Source: Actinomyces oris (GTDB lineage: Bacteria; Actinomycetota; Actinomycetes; Actinomycetales; Actinomycetaceae). From it: 64,000 nucleotides of DNA. Both the position numbers and the translations under genes were made by a program. Positions 1 to 8,850 of the stretch are shown piece after piece; the stretch's first letter is position 1; every line of letters starts with the position of its first letter. The notes under the pieces are model-generated. The model was not told the origin of the DNA. It made no database searches and saw only the letters and a list, made by a program, of their open reading frames with translations. The stretch spans positions 124,001 through 188,000 of the forward strand of contig NZ_CP014232.1 of NCBI RefSeq assembly GCF_001553935.1, written 5' to 3'.

Positions 1-99
1 CTGGTTTCACGGATCCTGACTGGACGAAGCCCTCCTCCATCCGTAAAGTATTCCTCCGTCGCCCAGCGAGCCACGTCGAATGACATCGCTGTGGTGAAA

Positions 100-172
<73 letters not shown>

Positions 173-221
173 CGAGTCTTCCAGCCCTCGAGGCCGGAAG
201 AGCTGGTCACAAACTGACCGA

Positions 222-294
<73 letters not shown>

Positions 295-577
295 CCACGA
301 AGGGCACGCGCTTCGCCCGGGATGATCCCGAAGGCACAGCAGAGGCGCATGACGGCGGTCGAAGACAACCGCCTCCGCACTGAGAAATTCTCAGGACGCC
401 ACCGTTTCATCGGTTCCTACGCCCTCGTGACCACTGTCTGCAGCGGTGCAACCGGCCGCTGCGCCAGAAGTCTTGACCCGCGCACGCCGGCTCGGCAGGT
501 ACGTCCTTGCTTCGGCACGTGCTGCGACCCCAGGCCCCTTCGGGCCGACGACGTTGAAGGAAGATGAGGAGATACGT
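295..577. other. intergenic, no supported gene
   Basis: Between the second tRNA-Lys and the small ORF at 578. Open frames on both strands here look like GC-rich shadows. The only signal I can support is the ribosome binding site of the next gene near 560-571. Confidence 0.5.
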
Positions 578-802
578 ATGACACGCAACATCCACACCAT
601 GACCACCATGACGACTCCGGCCACCGGGCCGGCAGCCACTGACGCTCTGGCCGACGAGGCCGCCATCAGGGAGCTCTTCGCCGCCCGCGCGGAGCTCGCC
701 TCTCTGGGGGCAACCACCTCCCCCTCGCGCCTCGAGCGGGCGCTGGAGCGCCTGGAGGCGGCGCAGCAGGCCTCGCGGCAAACACTCGCACAGGCCGCCT
801 GA
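578..802 (+). CDS. small hypothetical protein (74 aa)
   Basis: I do not recognise this protein. It begins at an ATG preceded by a clear purine-rich ribosome binding site (GGAAGATGAGGAG) about 7 nt upstream, which sets the start well inside the longer open frame. The N-terminus is rich in Thr and Met. The C-terminal half is predicted helical and heptad-like (about residues 28-74, rich in Ala, Leu, Glu and Arg), so it may form a short coiled coil or helical hairpin. There is no signal peptide or membrane segment. A hairpin follows immediately (807-826), which suggests a monocistronic unit. The opposite-strand frame has no ribosome binding site. Confidence 0.55.
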   Translation: MTRNIHTMTTMTTPATGPAATDALADEAAIRELFAARAELASLGATTSPSRLERALERLEAAQQASRQTLAQAA

Positions 803-806
803 CCGG

Positions 807-826
807 CCGGCTCCACCCGGAGCCGG
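807..826 (+). terminator. hairpin after the small ORF
   Basis: Perfect 8-bp stem CCGGCTCC / GGAGCCGG with a 4-nt loop, starting 5 nt after the stop at 802. There is no T-tract. Confidence 0.45.
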
Positions 827-957
827 GTCAGGGGTCCCGGGCGACTGACGTTCTGAACGTTTGCCAGATCACGAAAGTAAGTCCTCGAATTCACTGCCGC
901 AGGCACCAGAGGCGATGCGAGGATGAGCGCATCTGCCCAGGAGCCCGAGGAGGACCC

Positions 958-1434
958 ATGACCCAGCTAGCCGCCGGTGATCGAGCCCCGGAGTTCGCCC
1001 TGCCCGACCAGAACGGCCGCACCGTGACCCTTGGCGACCTTTGCGCCAGCACGGACAAGGGCGTCATTGTCTACTTCTACCCCAAGGCCTGCACTCCGGG
1101 ATGCACCAAGGAGGCGTGCGACTTCAGGGACTCCTTGGAGGCGCTCCAGGCGGCCGGCTATGCCGTCGTCGGCATCTCCCCCGACCTGGAGAGCGCACAG
1201 GCCAAGTTCTCCGACCGCCACGACCTGACCTTCCCCCTGCTGTCGGATGCCGACCACGCCGTCATGGAGGCCTGGGGCGTGTGGGGCGAGAAGAAGAACT
1301 ACGGCAAGGTCTACACCGGCGTCATCCGCTCGACCGTGGTGGTGGGACCCGACGGCACTGTGACACTTGCCCAGTACAACGTGCGAGCCACCGGTCACGT
1401 CAAGCGGCTGCGCGCCGCACTGGGTGTGGACTAA
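958..1434 (+). CDS. bcp: thioredoxin-dependent thiol peroxidase (BCP/PrxQ peroxiredoxin)
   Basis: Cytoplasmic peroxiredoxin that reduces H2O2 and organic peroxides, recycled by thioredoxin. The diagnostic block PKACTPGCTKEACDFRD spans about residues 42-58, placing the peroxidatic Cys at 49 and the resolving Cys at 54, the C-x4-C spacing of the BCP/PrxQ class. At 158 aa it has the normal family length and needs no targeting signal. The ATG follows GGAGGACCC, a good ribosome binding site. The gene stands alone, followed by tRNA-Leu on the same strand. Family identification is firm; the reductant is inferred from the family. Confidence 0.95.
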   Translation: MTQLAAGDRAPEFALPDQNGRTVTLGDLCASTDKGVIVYFYPKACTPGCTKEACDFRDSLEALQAAGYAVVGISPDLESAQAKFSDRHDLTFPLLSDADHAVMEAWGVWGEKKNYGKVYTGVIRSTVVVGPDGTVTLAQYNVRATGHVKRLRAALGVD

Positions 1435-1502
1435 TACGAGCACAGCAGCGGTCGCCGCATTCTGCTATCCGGGACCTGGGTCGGTAGAGTGGGCGCCGCA
1501 CA

Positions 1503-1584
1503 GCGCGAGTGGCGGAATTGGTAGACGCCCCAGGTTTAGGTCCTGGTGCCTTCGGGCGTGAGGGTTCGAGTCCCTTCTCGCGTA
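1503..1584 (+). tRNA. tRNA-Leu (TAG)
   Basis: Class II tRNA with a long variable arm (TGCCTTCGGGCG). The acceptor is GCGCGAG paired with CTCGCGT (first pair G-U). The anticodon loop TTTAGGT gives TAG, and the discriminator is A at 1584. CCA is not encoded. Confidence 0.95.
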
Positions 1585-1694
1585 CAGATTTTGGGGCCCG
1601 AGGCCGTTAAGATCCTGCGTGCTCTGACGAGCGGGATCGTTTTCTTTGCATGCTCCGACGCCTACCGCTTCCGCCGACCTGTTCCGAGGCATCG

Positions 1695-3047
1695 ATGACA
1701 GAGAACTCCTTCAGTCAGGACTCCCCCACACTCGACGTCGTGCTGGCGCAGACGATCGCCAGACACTTCCGAGGTGCCACGACCGAGACCATCGACGATA
1801 TCCAGACGGTCCGGCTGGGCGAAGGGCTGCCCACCATCGAGTGCTTCATTGACGAGATTCAGGACCACGAGCCATACGGCGCGTTCCTCTTCCTTCAGAT
1901 CAGCGGAGGCGCCTTCGGGAGCAGACGGGTCCTGGTGACGGCCAGCGGCTACGGCTCCAGCCAGCTGGCGTCGGTGGTCACTGCCGGCTGCAACTGGGCC
2001 TGCGCCTTCGGCCCCGTCCTGCTGACCGGAATCGACCGCCCGGACCTCATTGATTCTGACAATCCCGACGTCGAGCTGTTCGAAGCCACGGTGGGAGGCC
2101 GACGCTACCGGGTGGCCACCGGACATCTTGACCGCAGCATGAACATGCCGATCGAGGAGGTGGAGGCCTACCGCCGACGGCTCGGTGGCCCCCGCGCCCT
2201 GACCGATCGGGTGCTCGCCAGTCCCTTGATTCCCGCCACTCGCTCCGATGAGGCGGTGGCACTGGGGTGCTACGCGGCCATCGGCCCCCACTCGATCACC
2301 GAGCTCAAGTTCGCCGGCGCCGACTGGCCCGCGGGACGCAGCGTCCTGGACGCGATCCCGCCCGAGCCCGGTGGCCACCGCATGCTGCGGGAGTGGTCGG
2401 TGCTCACGCCCCTGGAGCCCGCCCCGCCCCTGACCAGGGACGGGCTCCAGCACACCCTCAACCTCATCGCCGCGACCTCCCACGATCCCGGCAGCGAAGC
2501 CGGCTGGCTCGGCAGCCGCCACCACGGCATGAGGCTGGGGCCGCCGAACCTTCCTGCGGGACTCTCGCTGCCGGAGGACCTGCGCTGGTTCCTCAGCACC
2601 ATCGCCGGATCGGGCGCCGGCCCCGGCTACGGGCTGGACATCTACCCGGCCGACGACGGAGGCATCCACCTGGCCGACGCCGGTTGCGGCGCCGAGTGGC
2701 GCATGAGCCCCTACGACGGCAGCGTCTGGCTGGACTCACGGGCCTGCGACGACGGCTTCACCCGCGTGGCCCCGAACTTCATCTCCTGGTACGAGGCCTG
2801 GCTCGACCACGCCATCGGCGGTGGCGGCTCCTTCGCGCGGTGGTCCTACCAGGTCGATGCCGCCTACAAGATGCTCGAGCAGAGCGCCGCCGAGTTCGGC
2901 GTCGAGCGCCTCCCCGAAACCGTCACCAGGGTGAAAATCCAGACCCCGACCAAGGCCTTCGGCCCCTGCCACGCCTGCCAGCTCGTCTACTCCCGGTGCG
3001 GGGTGCCGGCGTCGGTCTTCGTCACGGCCCCCTCCCCGGCTCCCTGA
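1695..3047 (+). CDS. hypothetical protein with SUKH (SMI1/KNR4)-like C-terminus
   Basis: A 450-aa soluble protein without signal peptide or membrane segments. The start is the ATG at 1695, preceded by CCGAGG. I do not recognise residues 1-260 as a named family. From about residue 285 the pattern LPEDLRWFLSTIAGSGAGPG, followed by an aromatic- and acid-rich segment and F-x-SWYEAWLDH, resembles the SUKH/SMI1-KNR4 fold that is common in toxin-immunity proteins. The C-terminus has two Cys-x2-Cys-like cysteines (GPCHACQLVYSRCG). It directly follows tRNA-Leu and is convergent, 1 bp apart, with the monooxygenase gene. No toxin gene is adjacent, so an immunity role would be a guess. Confidence 0.6.
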   Translation: MTENSFSQDSPTLDVVLAQTIARHFRGATTETIDDIQTVRLGEGLPTIECFIDEIQDHEPYGAFLFLQISGGAFGSRRVLVTASGYGSSQLASVVTAGCNWACAFGPVLLTGIDRPDLIDSDNPDVELFEATVGGRRYRVATGHLDRSMNMPIEEVEAYRRRLGGPRALTDRVLASPLIPATRSDEAVALGCYAAIGPHSITELKFAGADWPAGRSVLDAIPPEPGGHRMLREWSVLTPLEPAPPLTRDGLQHTLNLIAATSHDPGSEAGWLGSRHHGMRLGPPNLPAGLSLPEDLRWFLSTIAGSGAGPGYGLDIYPADDGGIHLADAGCGAEWRMSPYDGSVWLDSRACDDGFTRVAPNFISWYEAWLDHAIGGGGSFARWSYQVDAAYKMLEQSAAEFGVERLPETVTRVKIQTPTKAFGPCHACQLVYSRCGVPASVFVTAPSPAP

Positions 3048-3048
3048 G

Positions 3049-3342
3049 TCACTCCTCGTGCTGGACGACCTCGAAGCCGAGGACCTCCACGCTCATGCCC
3101 CGACGCTTGTCGTCCTCGTGCCCGCCGGCGGGCCGCGCCGCGCTCCAGCGCTCGTAGTCCTCGCGCCTGTCCCAGCGGGTCACCACGAAGTAGCGGTCCT
3201 CTCCGGCCACCGGGCGCAGCAGCTCGAAGCCCTGGAAGCCCTGCGAGGTGTCAACGCCTCGCTTTCGGGCGGCGAAGCGCTTCTCGATCTCGGCCTGGGC
3301 GCCCTCGGGGAAGGTCAGTGCGGTGATGTTGACATAGGTCAT
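3049..3342 (-). CDS. antibiotic biosynthesis monooxygenase (ABM/HmoA-like) family protein
   Basis: A 97-aa dimeric alpha-beta barrel protein of the ABM superfamily, which includes heme-degrading monooxygenases and quinol monooxygenases. Family traits visible are the N-terminal strand MTYVNITALTFPEG, the ferredoxin-like strand YFVVTRWDRREDYERW, and the short C-terminal strand. The start is ATG at 3342 behind AGAGGAGAACACCT; the much longer open frame upstream on this strand is a shadow of rdgB and rph. Substrate is unknown. A heme-related role is possible because HmoA-type proteins share this size and the W-x-DRxxYERW pattern. Confidence 0.8.
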   Translation of the reverse strand: MTYVNITALTFPEGAQAEIEKRFAARKRGVDTSQGFQGFELLRPVAGEDRYFVVTRWDRREDYERWSAARPAGGHEDDKRRGMSVEVLGFEVVQHEE

Positions 3343-3483
3343 AGGTGTTCTCCTCTGTGTCTCCGTCGGCTCACGGCCGCAAGCAGCTATCTCAACGAAC
3401 GCTACCGCCTGACCACCGGCGCGGACTACAGAGATGAAGCATTCTGCGGCGCTGAGCCGCCCCGAGACCGAATGGCCGCCGGG

Positions 3484-3489
3484 TAGCCT
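3484..3489 (+). promoter_or_regulatory. leaderless -10 box of rph
   Basis: TAGCCT lies exactly 6 nt before the ATG at 3496, and no ribosome binding site is present. This is the TANNNT plus 6-7 nt arrangement of actinobacterial leaderless genes. Confidence 0.6.
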
Positions 3490-3495
3490 GAGCCC

Positions 3496-4302
3496 ATGAC
3501 AACTGTCCCCTTCACCCGCAAGGACGGCCGCGCCGTCGACGAGCTGCGCCCCGTGACCATGACCCGCCACTGGCTCGACCACGCCGAGGGATCGGTCCTG
3601 GTGACCTTCGGGCGCACCCGGGTCCTGTGCGCCGCCTCCTTCACTGAGGGCGTCCCGCGCTGGCGCAAGGGCAGTGGCGAGGGCTGGGTGACCGCCGAGT
3701 ACGCCATGCTCCCCCGGGCCGGCTCGGAGCGCTCCGGCCGGGAGTCCGTGCGGGGCAAGGTCGGCGGCCGCACCCACGAAATCTCCCGCCTCATCGGCCG
3801 CAGCCTGCGCGGCATCATCGACGTCGCCGCACTGGGTGAGAACACGATCGCCCTGGACTGCGACGTGCTGCAGGCCGACGGCGGCACCCGCACCGCGGCG
3901 ATCACCGGCGCCTACGTGGCCCTGGCCGACGCCGTCGCCTGGGGCACGCAGCGCGGCCTCATCAAGGCCCGCCCCGGCAGGCCCGTGCTCTCCGACTCCC
4001 TGTCGGCCATCTCGGTGGGGATCATCGACGGCGTTCCCTGCCTCGACCTGCCCTACGAGGAGGACGTGCGCGCCCAGACCGACATGAATGTCGTCCAGAC
4101 CGGGGACGGGCGCTTCATCGAGGTTCAGGGCACCGCCGAGCATGCCCCCTTCGACCGCTCCGAGCTCGGAGAGCTGCTCGACCTGGCCGCCACCGGCAAC
4201 AGCCGTCTGGCGGCGCTCCAGCGCCAGGCCCTGGCCGGCCCCAGCGGTGAGCCCTTCACCGTGTCCTCGGCGGACTCCTCGCCCCAGTCCACGCAGGCCT
4301 GA
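3496..4302 (+). CDS. rph: ribonuclease PH
   Basis: Phosphorolytic 3'-5' exoribonuclease that trims tRNA 3' ends. Typical blocks are visible: the N-terminal [11 protein letters not shown], then [16 protein letters not shown], the basic phosphate and tRNA binding stretch with [20 protein letters not shown], and [20 protein letters not shown]. At 268 aa it is slightly longer than the usual 240-255 aa because of a Ser/Gln-rich C-terminal tail. rdgB follows 3 nt after the stop, so the two are cotranscribed, as rphA and Rv1341 are in Mycobacterium. Confidence 0.96.
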   Translation: MTTVPFTRKDGRAVDELRPVTMTRHWLDHAEGSVLVTFGRTRVLCAASFTEGVPRWRKGSGEGWVTAEYAMLPRAGSERSGRESVRGKVGGRTHEISRLIGRSLRGIIDVAALGENTIALDCDVLQADGGTRTAAITGAYVALADAVAWGTQRGLIKARPGRPVLSDSLSAISVGIIDGVPCLDLPYEEDVRAQTDMNVVQTGDGRFIEVQGTAEHAPFDRSELGELLDLAATGNSRLAALQRQALAGPSGEPFTVSSADSSPQSTQA

Positions 4303-4305
4303 GCC

Positions 4306-5013
4306 GTGAGTGCCTCGTCCAACGCCGACGGCGCCGCCCCGCTCACGAACCGGGTCCAGGTACCCGCCGGAGCCCGCCTCGTCCTGGCCACCCACAACGC
4401 CGGCAAGCTGGCCGAGCTGCGACAGATCCTGACGCCGCTCGTGCCCGGACTGGTGCCCGAATCCGTCATCTCGGCCGCCTCCCTCCAGGCGCCTGAGCCG
4501 GTGGAGGACGGTCTGTCCTTCGCCGACAACGCCCTGCTCAAGGCCCGTGCCCTGGCCCGGGCCACGGGCCTGCCCGCGGTCGCCGATGACTCGGGCCTGT
4601 GCGTCGACGTCCTGGGTGGGGCGCCGGGGATCTTCTCGGCGCGCTGGAGCGGCCGGCACGGGGACGACACCGCGAACCTTCAACTGCTCCTGGACCAGCT
4701 GGGCGACGTCGCCGACCCGCACCGCGGCGCCCGCTTCACCTGCGCGGCGGTCCTGGTCCAGCCGGCCTCCGGCGGGCAGGCGGAGCAGGTCACCACTATC
4801 GAGCGCTCCATGGAGGGGCGACTGGTCCACGCTCCTCAGGGTGAGGGGGGCTTCGGCTACGACCCGATCTTCGTGCCCGTCCAGGAGGATGCACCGGGCG
4901 GCCGAGGCCGCACCACCGCCCAGATGACGCCTGAGGAGAAGCACGCCATCTCCCACCGGGGACAGGCCTTCCGCGCCCTGGCACCGGTCCTGGCCGACGT
5001 CCTGGCCGGCTGA
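4306..5013 (+). CDS. rdgB: XTP/dITP diphosphatase (RdgB/HAM1)
   Basis: House-cleaning pyrophosphatase that hydrolyses dITP, XTP and other non-canonical purine NTPs. Signature motifs are LATHNAGKLAEL (substrate loop), ENG-like FADNALLKARALA, ADDSGLCVDVLGGAPGIFSARWSG, and GFGYDPIF followed by EEKHAISHRGQAF. At 235 aa it is longer than E. coli RdgB (197 aa) because of an N-terminal extension and an insert. It starts at GTG directly after rph, so translation is probably coupled. Confidence 0.95.
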   Translation: MSASSNADGAAPLTNRVQVPAGARLVLATHNAGKLAELRQILTPLVPGLVPESVISAASLQAPEPVEDGLSFADNALLKARALARATGLPAVADDSGLCVDVLGGAPGIFSARWSGRHGDDTANLQLLLDQLGDVADPHRGARFTCAAVLVQPASGGQAEQVTTIERSMEGRLVHAPQGEGGFGYDPIFVPVQEDAPGGRGRTTAQMTPEEKHAISHRGQAFRALAPVLADVLAG

Positions 5014-5043
5014 GCCCGCGAGGGCGCCGCCAGTGAAGTGCCG

Positions 5044-5806
5044 TCAGTAGTGTGTCACCACGGTGGTACCGATCTCGGACCACTGCCAGATCGCCTGAGC
5101 GTCCGGCACCGGGATATTGATGCAGCCGTGCGAGGACTCATCCGTGCCGATACCGAACTCCTTGACCCAGGGGGCGCCGTGGAGGGCGTAGCTGTCGAGC
5201 CAGTAGCTCACCCACGGGACCCCTCGTTCGCAGTAGGGCCACTCGGGGGTGCAGCCCATGTCCTGCGCCTGGTAGCGCAGGTAGATCTTGTAGTTGCCGG
5301 TGACGGTCTCGTGCCCGACACCGCCGTGGTTGATGAGAATCGGCCCGTAGACGACCTTCTGTCCCTCGTAGGCGGTCGGCGTTGAGTCGGTGAGGTTGAC
5401 ATCGACCCACTTCTCCCCCGCCTTGGCCTGGTAGGCGAAGCGCTCCGGCCCGTTGGGCACCACCCGGTTCTCGGTGGAGTGGGGCACCTCGTTCCAGCTG
5501 ATCTGCTGGCTGACGCTCCGGCCCTGGCCGAGTCCCTGGACGAGCGCCGTCGTGGCCGGCTCGATGTTGCCGGCCCTCCTTGACGGGGAAGTCGATCCAT
5601 GAGGCCTTCTGAGCCTTGGAGGCGGCGTGTGCTGTGCCGTCGACCGTCACCTGGAGCTCGGCCTCCAGCAGCGCCGTTGCCGACTGCGCGACCGAGCTCG
5701 CCTCCTGGGCGCTCACCGTGGGCTCGGCCCGGACACGGCGGCCTCCGCGGTGGCCCGGGCATCGACCTGGGCGATCCGGACCAGCGGAACCGTGGTGGGA
5801 TTCCTT
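5044..5806 (-). pseudogene. L,D-transpeptidase (YkuD), frameshifted and N-terminally truncated
   Basis: The catalytic domain is intact in one frame from about 5560 down to 5044, ending with HGAPWVKEFG, then SHGCINIPVPDAQAIWQW, the His...SHGC(x)N signature of YkuD peptidoglycan cross-linking enzymes. Upstream homologous sequence continues only by switching frame twice: near 5575 (SWIDFPVKEG to AGNIEPATTALVQ, one surplus base in a G/C run) and near 5733 (AQVDARATAEAAVS to AEPTVSAQEASS). A TGA stop at 5806-5808 precedes it in that frame. No signal anchor or usable start is seen. A partial protein from an internal start would lack export information. Sequencing indels at the two homopolymers cannot be excluded, but the missing N-terminus argues for decay. 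Confidence 0.75.
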
Positions 5807-5948
5807 CAACGCTCAGCGTCAGTGACACCGATGCGGTCGACGTCGGCTGGCGCGGTGGTGCATGGCGCAGAAGTACGAATGACCGGGTTGTCATCGCGTA
5901 AAGACAGCGACCTGATACCGGAACGAGTCCGGGCCAACCACCGCGGGG

Positions 5949-6479
5949 CTAGGCGCCCTCCCTCTCCTGCTCTGCGAGGCGACGCGCCACGGGCTTGGGG
6001 GTCAGGGAGTCGTGGGCGCGCACGTAGCCGTAGAGCCATCTCCATCCGCCCAGGAACACCAGGAGGAAGGCGCCGGTCATCACCGCCCAGGAGGCCATGG
6101 CGGACACGTCGTCGAAGGCGGATGCCACATGGCGCAGCACGGTCCAGACCACCCAGCTGATCCCCACGATGATGAGTCCCTCGGGCAGCGCCATCTCCAG
6201 GTGATCGGGGCGGGAGCGCCGCACGAGCCAGGTCACGCCCCAGGCGACGAGGAGGGCCGCGCCCGCCTGCCACAGGGAGGCGGGAACCTCCCCCAGGCTG
6301 CGGGTGGAGGCGGCACCGAAAAGGGCCACGAGGACCACCGCCGCCAGGTCGGCGGGAACCACCAGCCACCAACGCGTCCGTCTTCCCCGGGTCCAGGGGC
6401 AGTCCACCCCGTCGGGAACAGCCGGGGTGAAGGAGACCGTTCTGCACGGGGCGGGGCGATCGTGCCCGTCAGCGCTCAC
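5949..6479 (-). CDS. DUF3054 domain membrane protein
   Basis: A 176-aa integral membrane protein with about four hydrophobic segments (roughly residues 40-60, 65-85, 98-118 and 128-150) and WW and polar turns typical of the actinobacterial DUF3054 family, of which Rv1342c is the mycobacterial member in the same neighbourhood. Function is unknown. It starts at GTG 6479, overlapping the stop of the upstream metallo-hydrolase by 4 nt (GTGA), so it is translationally coupled. The tail is basic and cytoplasmic-looking (RRLAEQEREGA). Confidence 0.75.
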   Translation of the reverse strand: MSADGHDRPAPCRTVSFTPAVPDGVDCPWTRGRRTRWWLVVPADLAAVVLVALFGAASTRSLGEVPASLWQAGAALLVAWGVTWLVRRSRPDHLEMALPEGLIIVGISWVVWTVLRHVASAFDDVSAMASWAVMTGAFLLVFLGGWRWLYGYVRAHDSLTPKPVARRLAEQEREGA

Positions 6480-7273
6480 AGCTCCCAGACGGCGTCCGCC
6501 GTCGCTGCCTCCAACGGGCCGGAGTAGACGGCTGCGGCCTCCTTGAGGGGCACGGCCGGATCCGTCCAGGGCTGGATGTGGGTGAGGACCAGGTGCCCCG
6601 CACCGGCCTGGGCGGCGAGCTCGCCGGCGCGACGCCCCGTCATGTGCATGCCGCCCACGGTGTCGCGTCCCTCGACGAAGGCCGCCTCGGCCAGGAGGAG
6701 GTCCACGCCCTGAGCCATGTCACTCATCGTCTGGCAGATGTCCGTGTCCCCGGTGAAGGCCAGGCTGACCTGCCGGGAGGGATCCTCCTCGCTGGGGCCC
6801 TCGATCCGGTAGCCGTAGGCCTCCACTGGGTGGAGCGCCTCGAAGGGCGAGATCACCAAGGGGCCCACGCTGTAGGATCGGCCGGGTACGGCGGTGACGA
6901 AGCCGAATTCCGTGGCGTAGCGCTCACTGGGTGGGACGCCGTCGACCCCCTGGAGGCGCTCCAGCAGCTCCGAGGGCCCCAGGCAGGCCACCGGCCCGAG
7001 CGCCCCGGTGGGCAGCCAGCGTCGGTAGACGTGCATGCCCACCAGGTCCACCATGTGATCGGCGTGGCAGTGGGAGATCGCAATGGCGTCGAGCTCGGCG
7101 GGATCGAGGTGGCGCAGCAGCTGCCCCATCGACCCGGGCCCGAGATCCAGCACGATCGAGTAGGTGCGCACCGCGCCGTTGGCGTCGACTCCGTCGGCCT
7201 GCACCAGGTAGGAGGAGGCCGAGGACTGGGGGCCCGACATGGAGCCGGAGCATCCGATGATCGTGAGTCTCAT
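6476..7273 (-). CDS. MBL-fold metallo-hydrolase, Rv1339-like cyclic-nucleotide phosphodiesterase
   Basis: A 265-aa metallo-beta-lactamase-fold hydrolase. The metal site [10 protein letters not shown] (HxHxDH) is at about residues 67-76, with a further His in [17 protein letters not shown], and [10 protein letters not shown] at the end. It occupies the position of Rv1339 (between murI and rph/rdgB), reported in Mycobacterium as an atypical cAMP phosphodiesterase; the same activity here is inferred. It starts at ATG 7273 with AAGGAA upstream and overlaps the murI stop by 4 nt. DUF3054 follows with another 4-nt overlap, giving a murI-hydrolase-DUF3054 operon. Confidence 0.85.
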   Translation of the reverse strand: MRLTIIGCSGSMSGPQSSASSYLVQADGVDANGAVRTYSIVLDLGPGSMGQLLRHLDPAELDAIAISHCHADHMVDLVGMHVYRRWLPTGALGPVACLGPSELLERLQGVDGVPPSERYATEFGFVTAVPGRSYSVGPLVISPFEALHPVEAYGYRIEGPSEEDPSRQVSLAFTGDTDICQTMSDMAQGVDLLLAEAAFVEGRDTVGGMHMTGRRAGELAAQAGAGHLVLTHIQPWTDPAVPLKEAAAVYSGPLEAATADAVWEL

Positions 7274-8154
7274 GCAGTTCCTTGATGGGAGGTGGGAGGT
7301 GAGGGAGGGTGAGGCAACCCGGCAGGGGCGCCAGCTGTCTCAGAGGAGAAGGCGACGTGCTCAACGGCGGTGACCTCGGGCCCCAGGAAACGCCGGGCCA
7401 GGACGGAGAAGGCCTCGGGATCACCAGTGGAGGCGAAGTCATGGCGCGGTTCAGGGGCATCGGGACCACGCAGAAGGTTCTTGCCGGCCAGCGCCCGGTA
7501 GACGTCCTTGGCGGTCTCGTCCGAGGAGGTCACCAGGGTCACGTCCCGCCCCATGACGTAGGAGATCGGCCCCACCAGCAGCGGGTAGTGGGTGCAGCCG
7601 AGGATGAGGGTGTCCACACCGGCGGCCTTGATGGGGGCCAGGTACTCCTCGGCGACGTCGAGCACCTCGGGGCCGGTGGTCACCCCCCGCTCGGCCAGCT
7701 CGACGAAGCGCGGGCACGCCTGTGAGACGAGCTCGACGCCGGGAACGGCCTGGAGGGCGTCGTCGTAGGCGCGCGAGTCGACCGTCCCGCGGGTGGCGAT
7801 CAGCCCCACCTTGCCGTTGCGGGTCACTCGGGCCGCGGTACGTGCCGCCGGGTGGATGACCTCGATGACCGGGACTCCCCGCCCCAGGGTGTAGCGCTCC
7901 CGCGCGTCGTGCAGGACCGCCGCCGAGGCGGTGTTGCAGGCGATGACGAGCAGCTTGACCCCTCGGTCCACGAGCTCGTCCATGATGCCCAGAGCCAGCG
8001 ACCGGACCTCGGCGATGTCCCTGGGACCGTAGGGACTGTTGGCCGTGTCCCCGATGTACAGCACCTGCTCATGGGGCAGCTGGTCGAGGACAGAACGGGC
8101 GACGGTGAGGCCACCGACCCCAGAGTCGAACATCCCGATCGGAGCATCATTCAC
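7270..8154 (-). CDS. murI: glutamate racemase
   Basis: Converts L- to D-glutamate for peptidoglycan. Both catalytic cysteines are visible, in ACNTASA (about residue 77) and GCTHYPLL (about residue 190), with the N-terminal FDSGVGG and the [11 protein letters not shown] loop. At 294 aa it is slightly longer than usual because of a Pro-rich C-terminal tail. The start is GTG at 8154, directly downstream of a -10 box with no ribosome binding site, so the mRNA is probably leaderless. It heads an operon with the Rv1339-like hydrolase and DUF3054. Confidence 0.96.
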   Translation of the reverse strand: MNDAPIGMFDSGVGGLTVARSVLDQLPHEQVLYIGDTANSPYGPRDIAEVRSLALGIMDELVDRGVKLLVIACNTASAAVLHDARERYTLGRGVPVIEVIHPAARTAARVTRNGKVGLIATRGTVDSRAYDDALQAVPGVELVSQACPRFVELAERGVTTGPEVLDVAEEYLAPIKAAGVDTLILGCTHYPLLVGPISYVMGRDVTLVTSSDETAKDVYRALAGKNLLRGPDAPEPRHDFASTGDPEAFSVLARRFLGPEVTAVEHVAFSSETAGAPAGLPHPPSPPTSHQGTA

Positions 8155-8160
8155 ACCGCG

Positions 8161-8166
8161 AGACTA
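8161..8166 (-). promoter_or_regulatory. leaderless -10 box of murI, overlapping the DUF2017 stop codon
   Basis: On the minus strand TAGTCT lies 6 nt before the GTG of murI. Its first three bases are the TAG stop codon of the upstream DUF2017 gene (8164-8166). Confidence 0.55.
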
Positions 8167-8850
8167 TGCGGGCCCTGTGCCCCCGAACAGCGCGGATACC
8201 AGTGATTCCTGCCACCAGGTGATCATGTCGTAGACGAGCGCCGTCCCCCGGTACCACTGCTCGCGAGACGTCTCCTCCTCGGGGGCCTCCTGGAAGGCGA
8301 CGGAGTGAACGTGCTCGGCGTCCTGAGCCGACTCGATGCCCAGGCGCTGGGCCAGCACGAGCCGGATGTCATTGGTGGCCCCCAGCCAGTCGGACTCTTG
8401 GCCCGGGGCCACAAGCACCGTGTCCTCGGGGCCCGACGGCGCCCGCAGCTCGGCGGCCAGGAGCGCCAGGCGGTCGACCTTGTCACTCCGCAGGCGCGCA
8501 CGAGTCAGGCTGCTGACCTCCATCGAGGTGATGGGATCCTCCGAGGCCTGTGGGAGCAGGACGGCGATGACGGGATCCGCGTTCGGGCTGCCGACGTGAA
8601 CGCGGTTGGTCGGCGCATCGAGGTCGAAGTCCAGGGCCTCCAGGACCTCACGATCCCGCTCGCTCTCCCCCGGGCGCACCGAGTCGGGGCGCGGCGATAA
8701 GGATGCCTCGGGCTGGCCGGCCCCCTGGGTGGGGGGAGCATCCGCCTGGAGAAGGGCTCTCACCTCCAGGGCCAGCCTGGCCAGGAGCTCGCGCTCCCAG
8801 TCGTCGAGACCGCAGACCAGTCCCTCGGGGACTCGGCGGAAGGCGCGCAT
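8164..8850 (-). CDS. DUF2017 family protein
   Basis: A 228-aa soluble protein of the actinobacterial DUF2017 family, whose member Rv1332 likewise follows clpS. Visible traits are the N-terminal FRRVPEGLVCGLDDWERELL, a central acidic segment, WLGATNDIRLVLAQRLG, and the C-terminal aromatic helix ALVYDMITWWQESLVSAL. Function is unknown; the constant link to clpS suggests a role with the ClpCP/N-degron machinery, which is inference. The ATG overlaps the clpS stop by one base (ATGA). Confidence 0.85.
   Translation of the reverse strand: MRAFRRVPEGLVCGLDDWERELLARLALEVRALLQADAPPTQGAGQPEASLSPRPDSVRPGESERDREVLEALDFDLDAPTNRVHVGSPNADPVIAVLLPQASEDPITSMEVSSLTRARLRSDKVDRLALLAAELRAPSGPEDTVLVAPGQESDWLGATNDIRLVLAQRLGIESAQDAEHVHSVAFQEAPEEETSREQWYRGTALVYDMITWWQESLVSALFGGTGPA

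Noticed and set aside
3343..4956. Long minus-strand open frame extending the monooxygenase N-terminus
   Set aside because: Antisense to rdgB and rph, Gly/Arg-rich; the real start at 3342 has a strong ribosome binding site.
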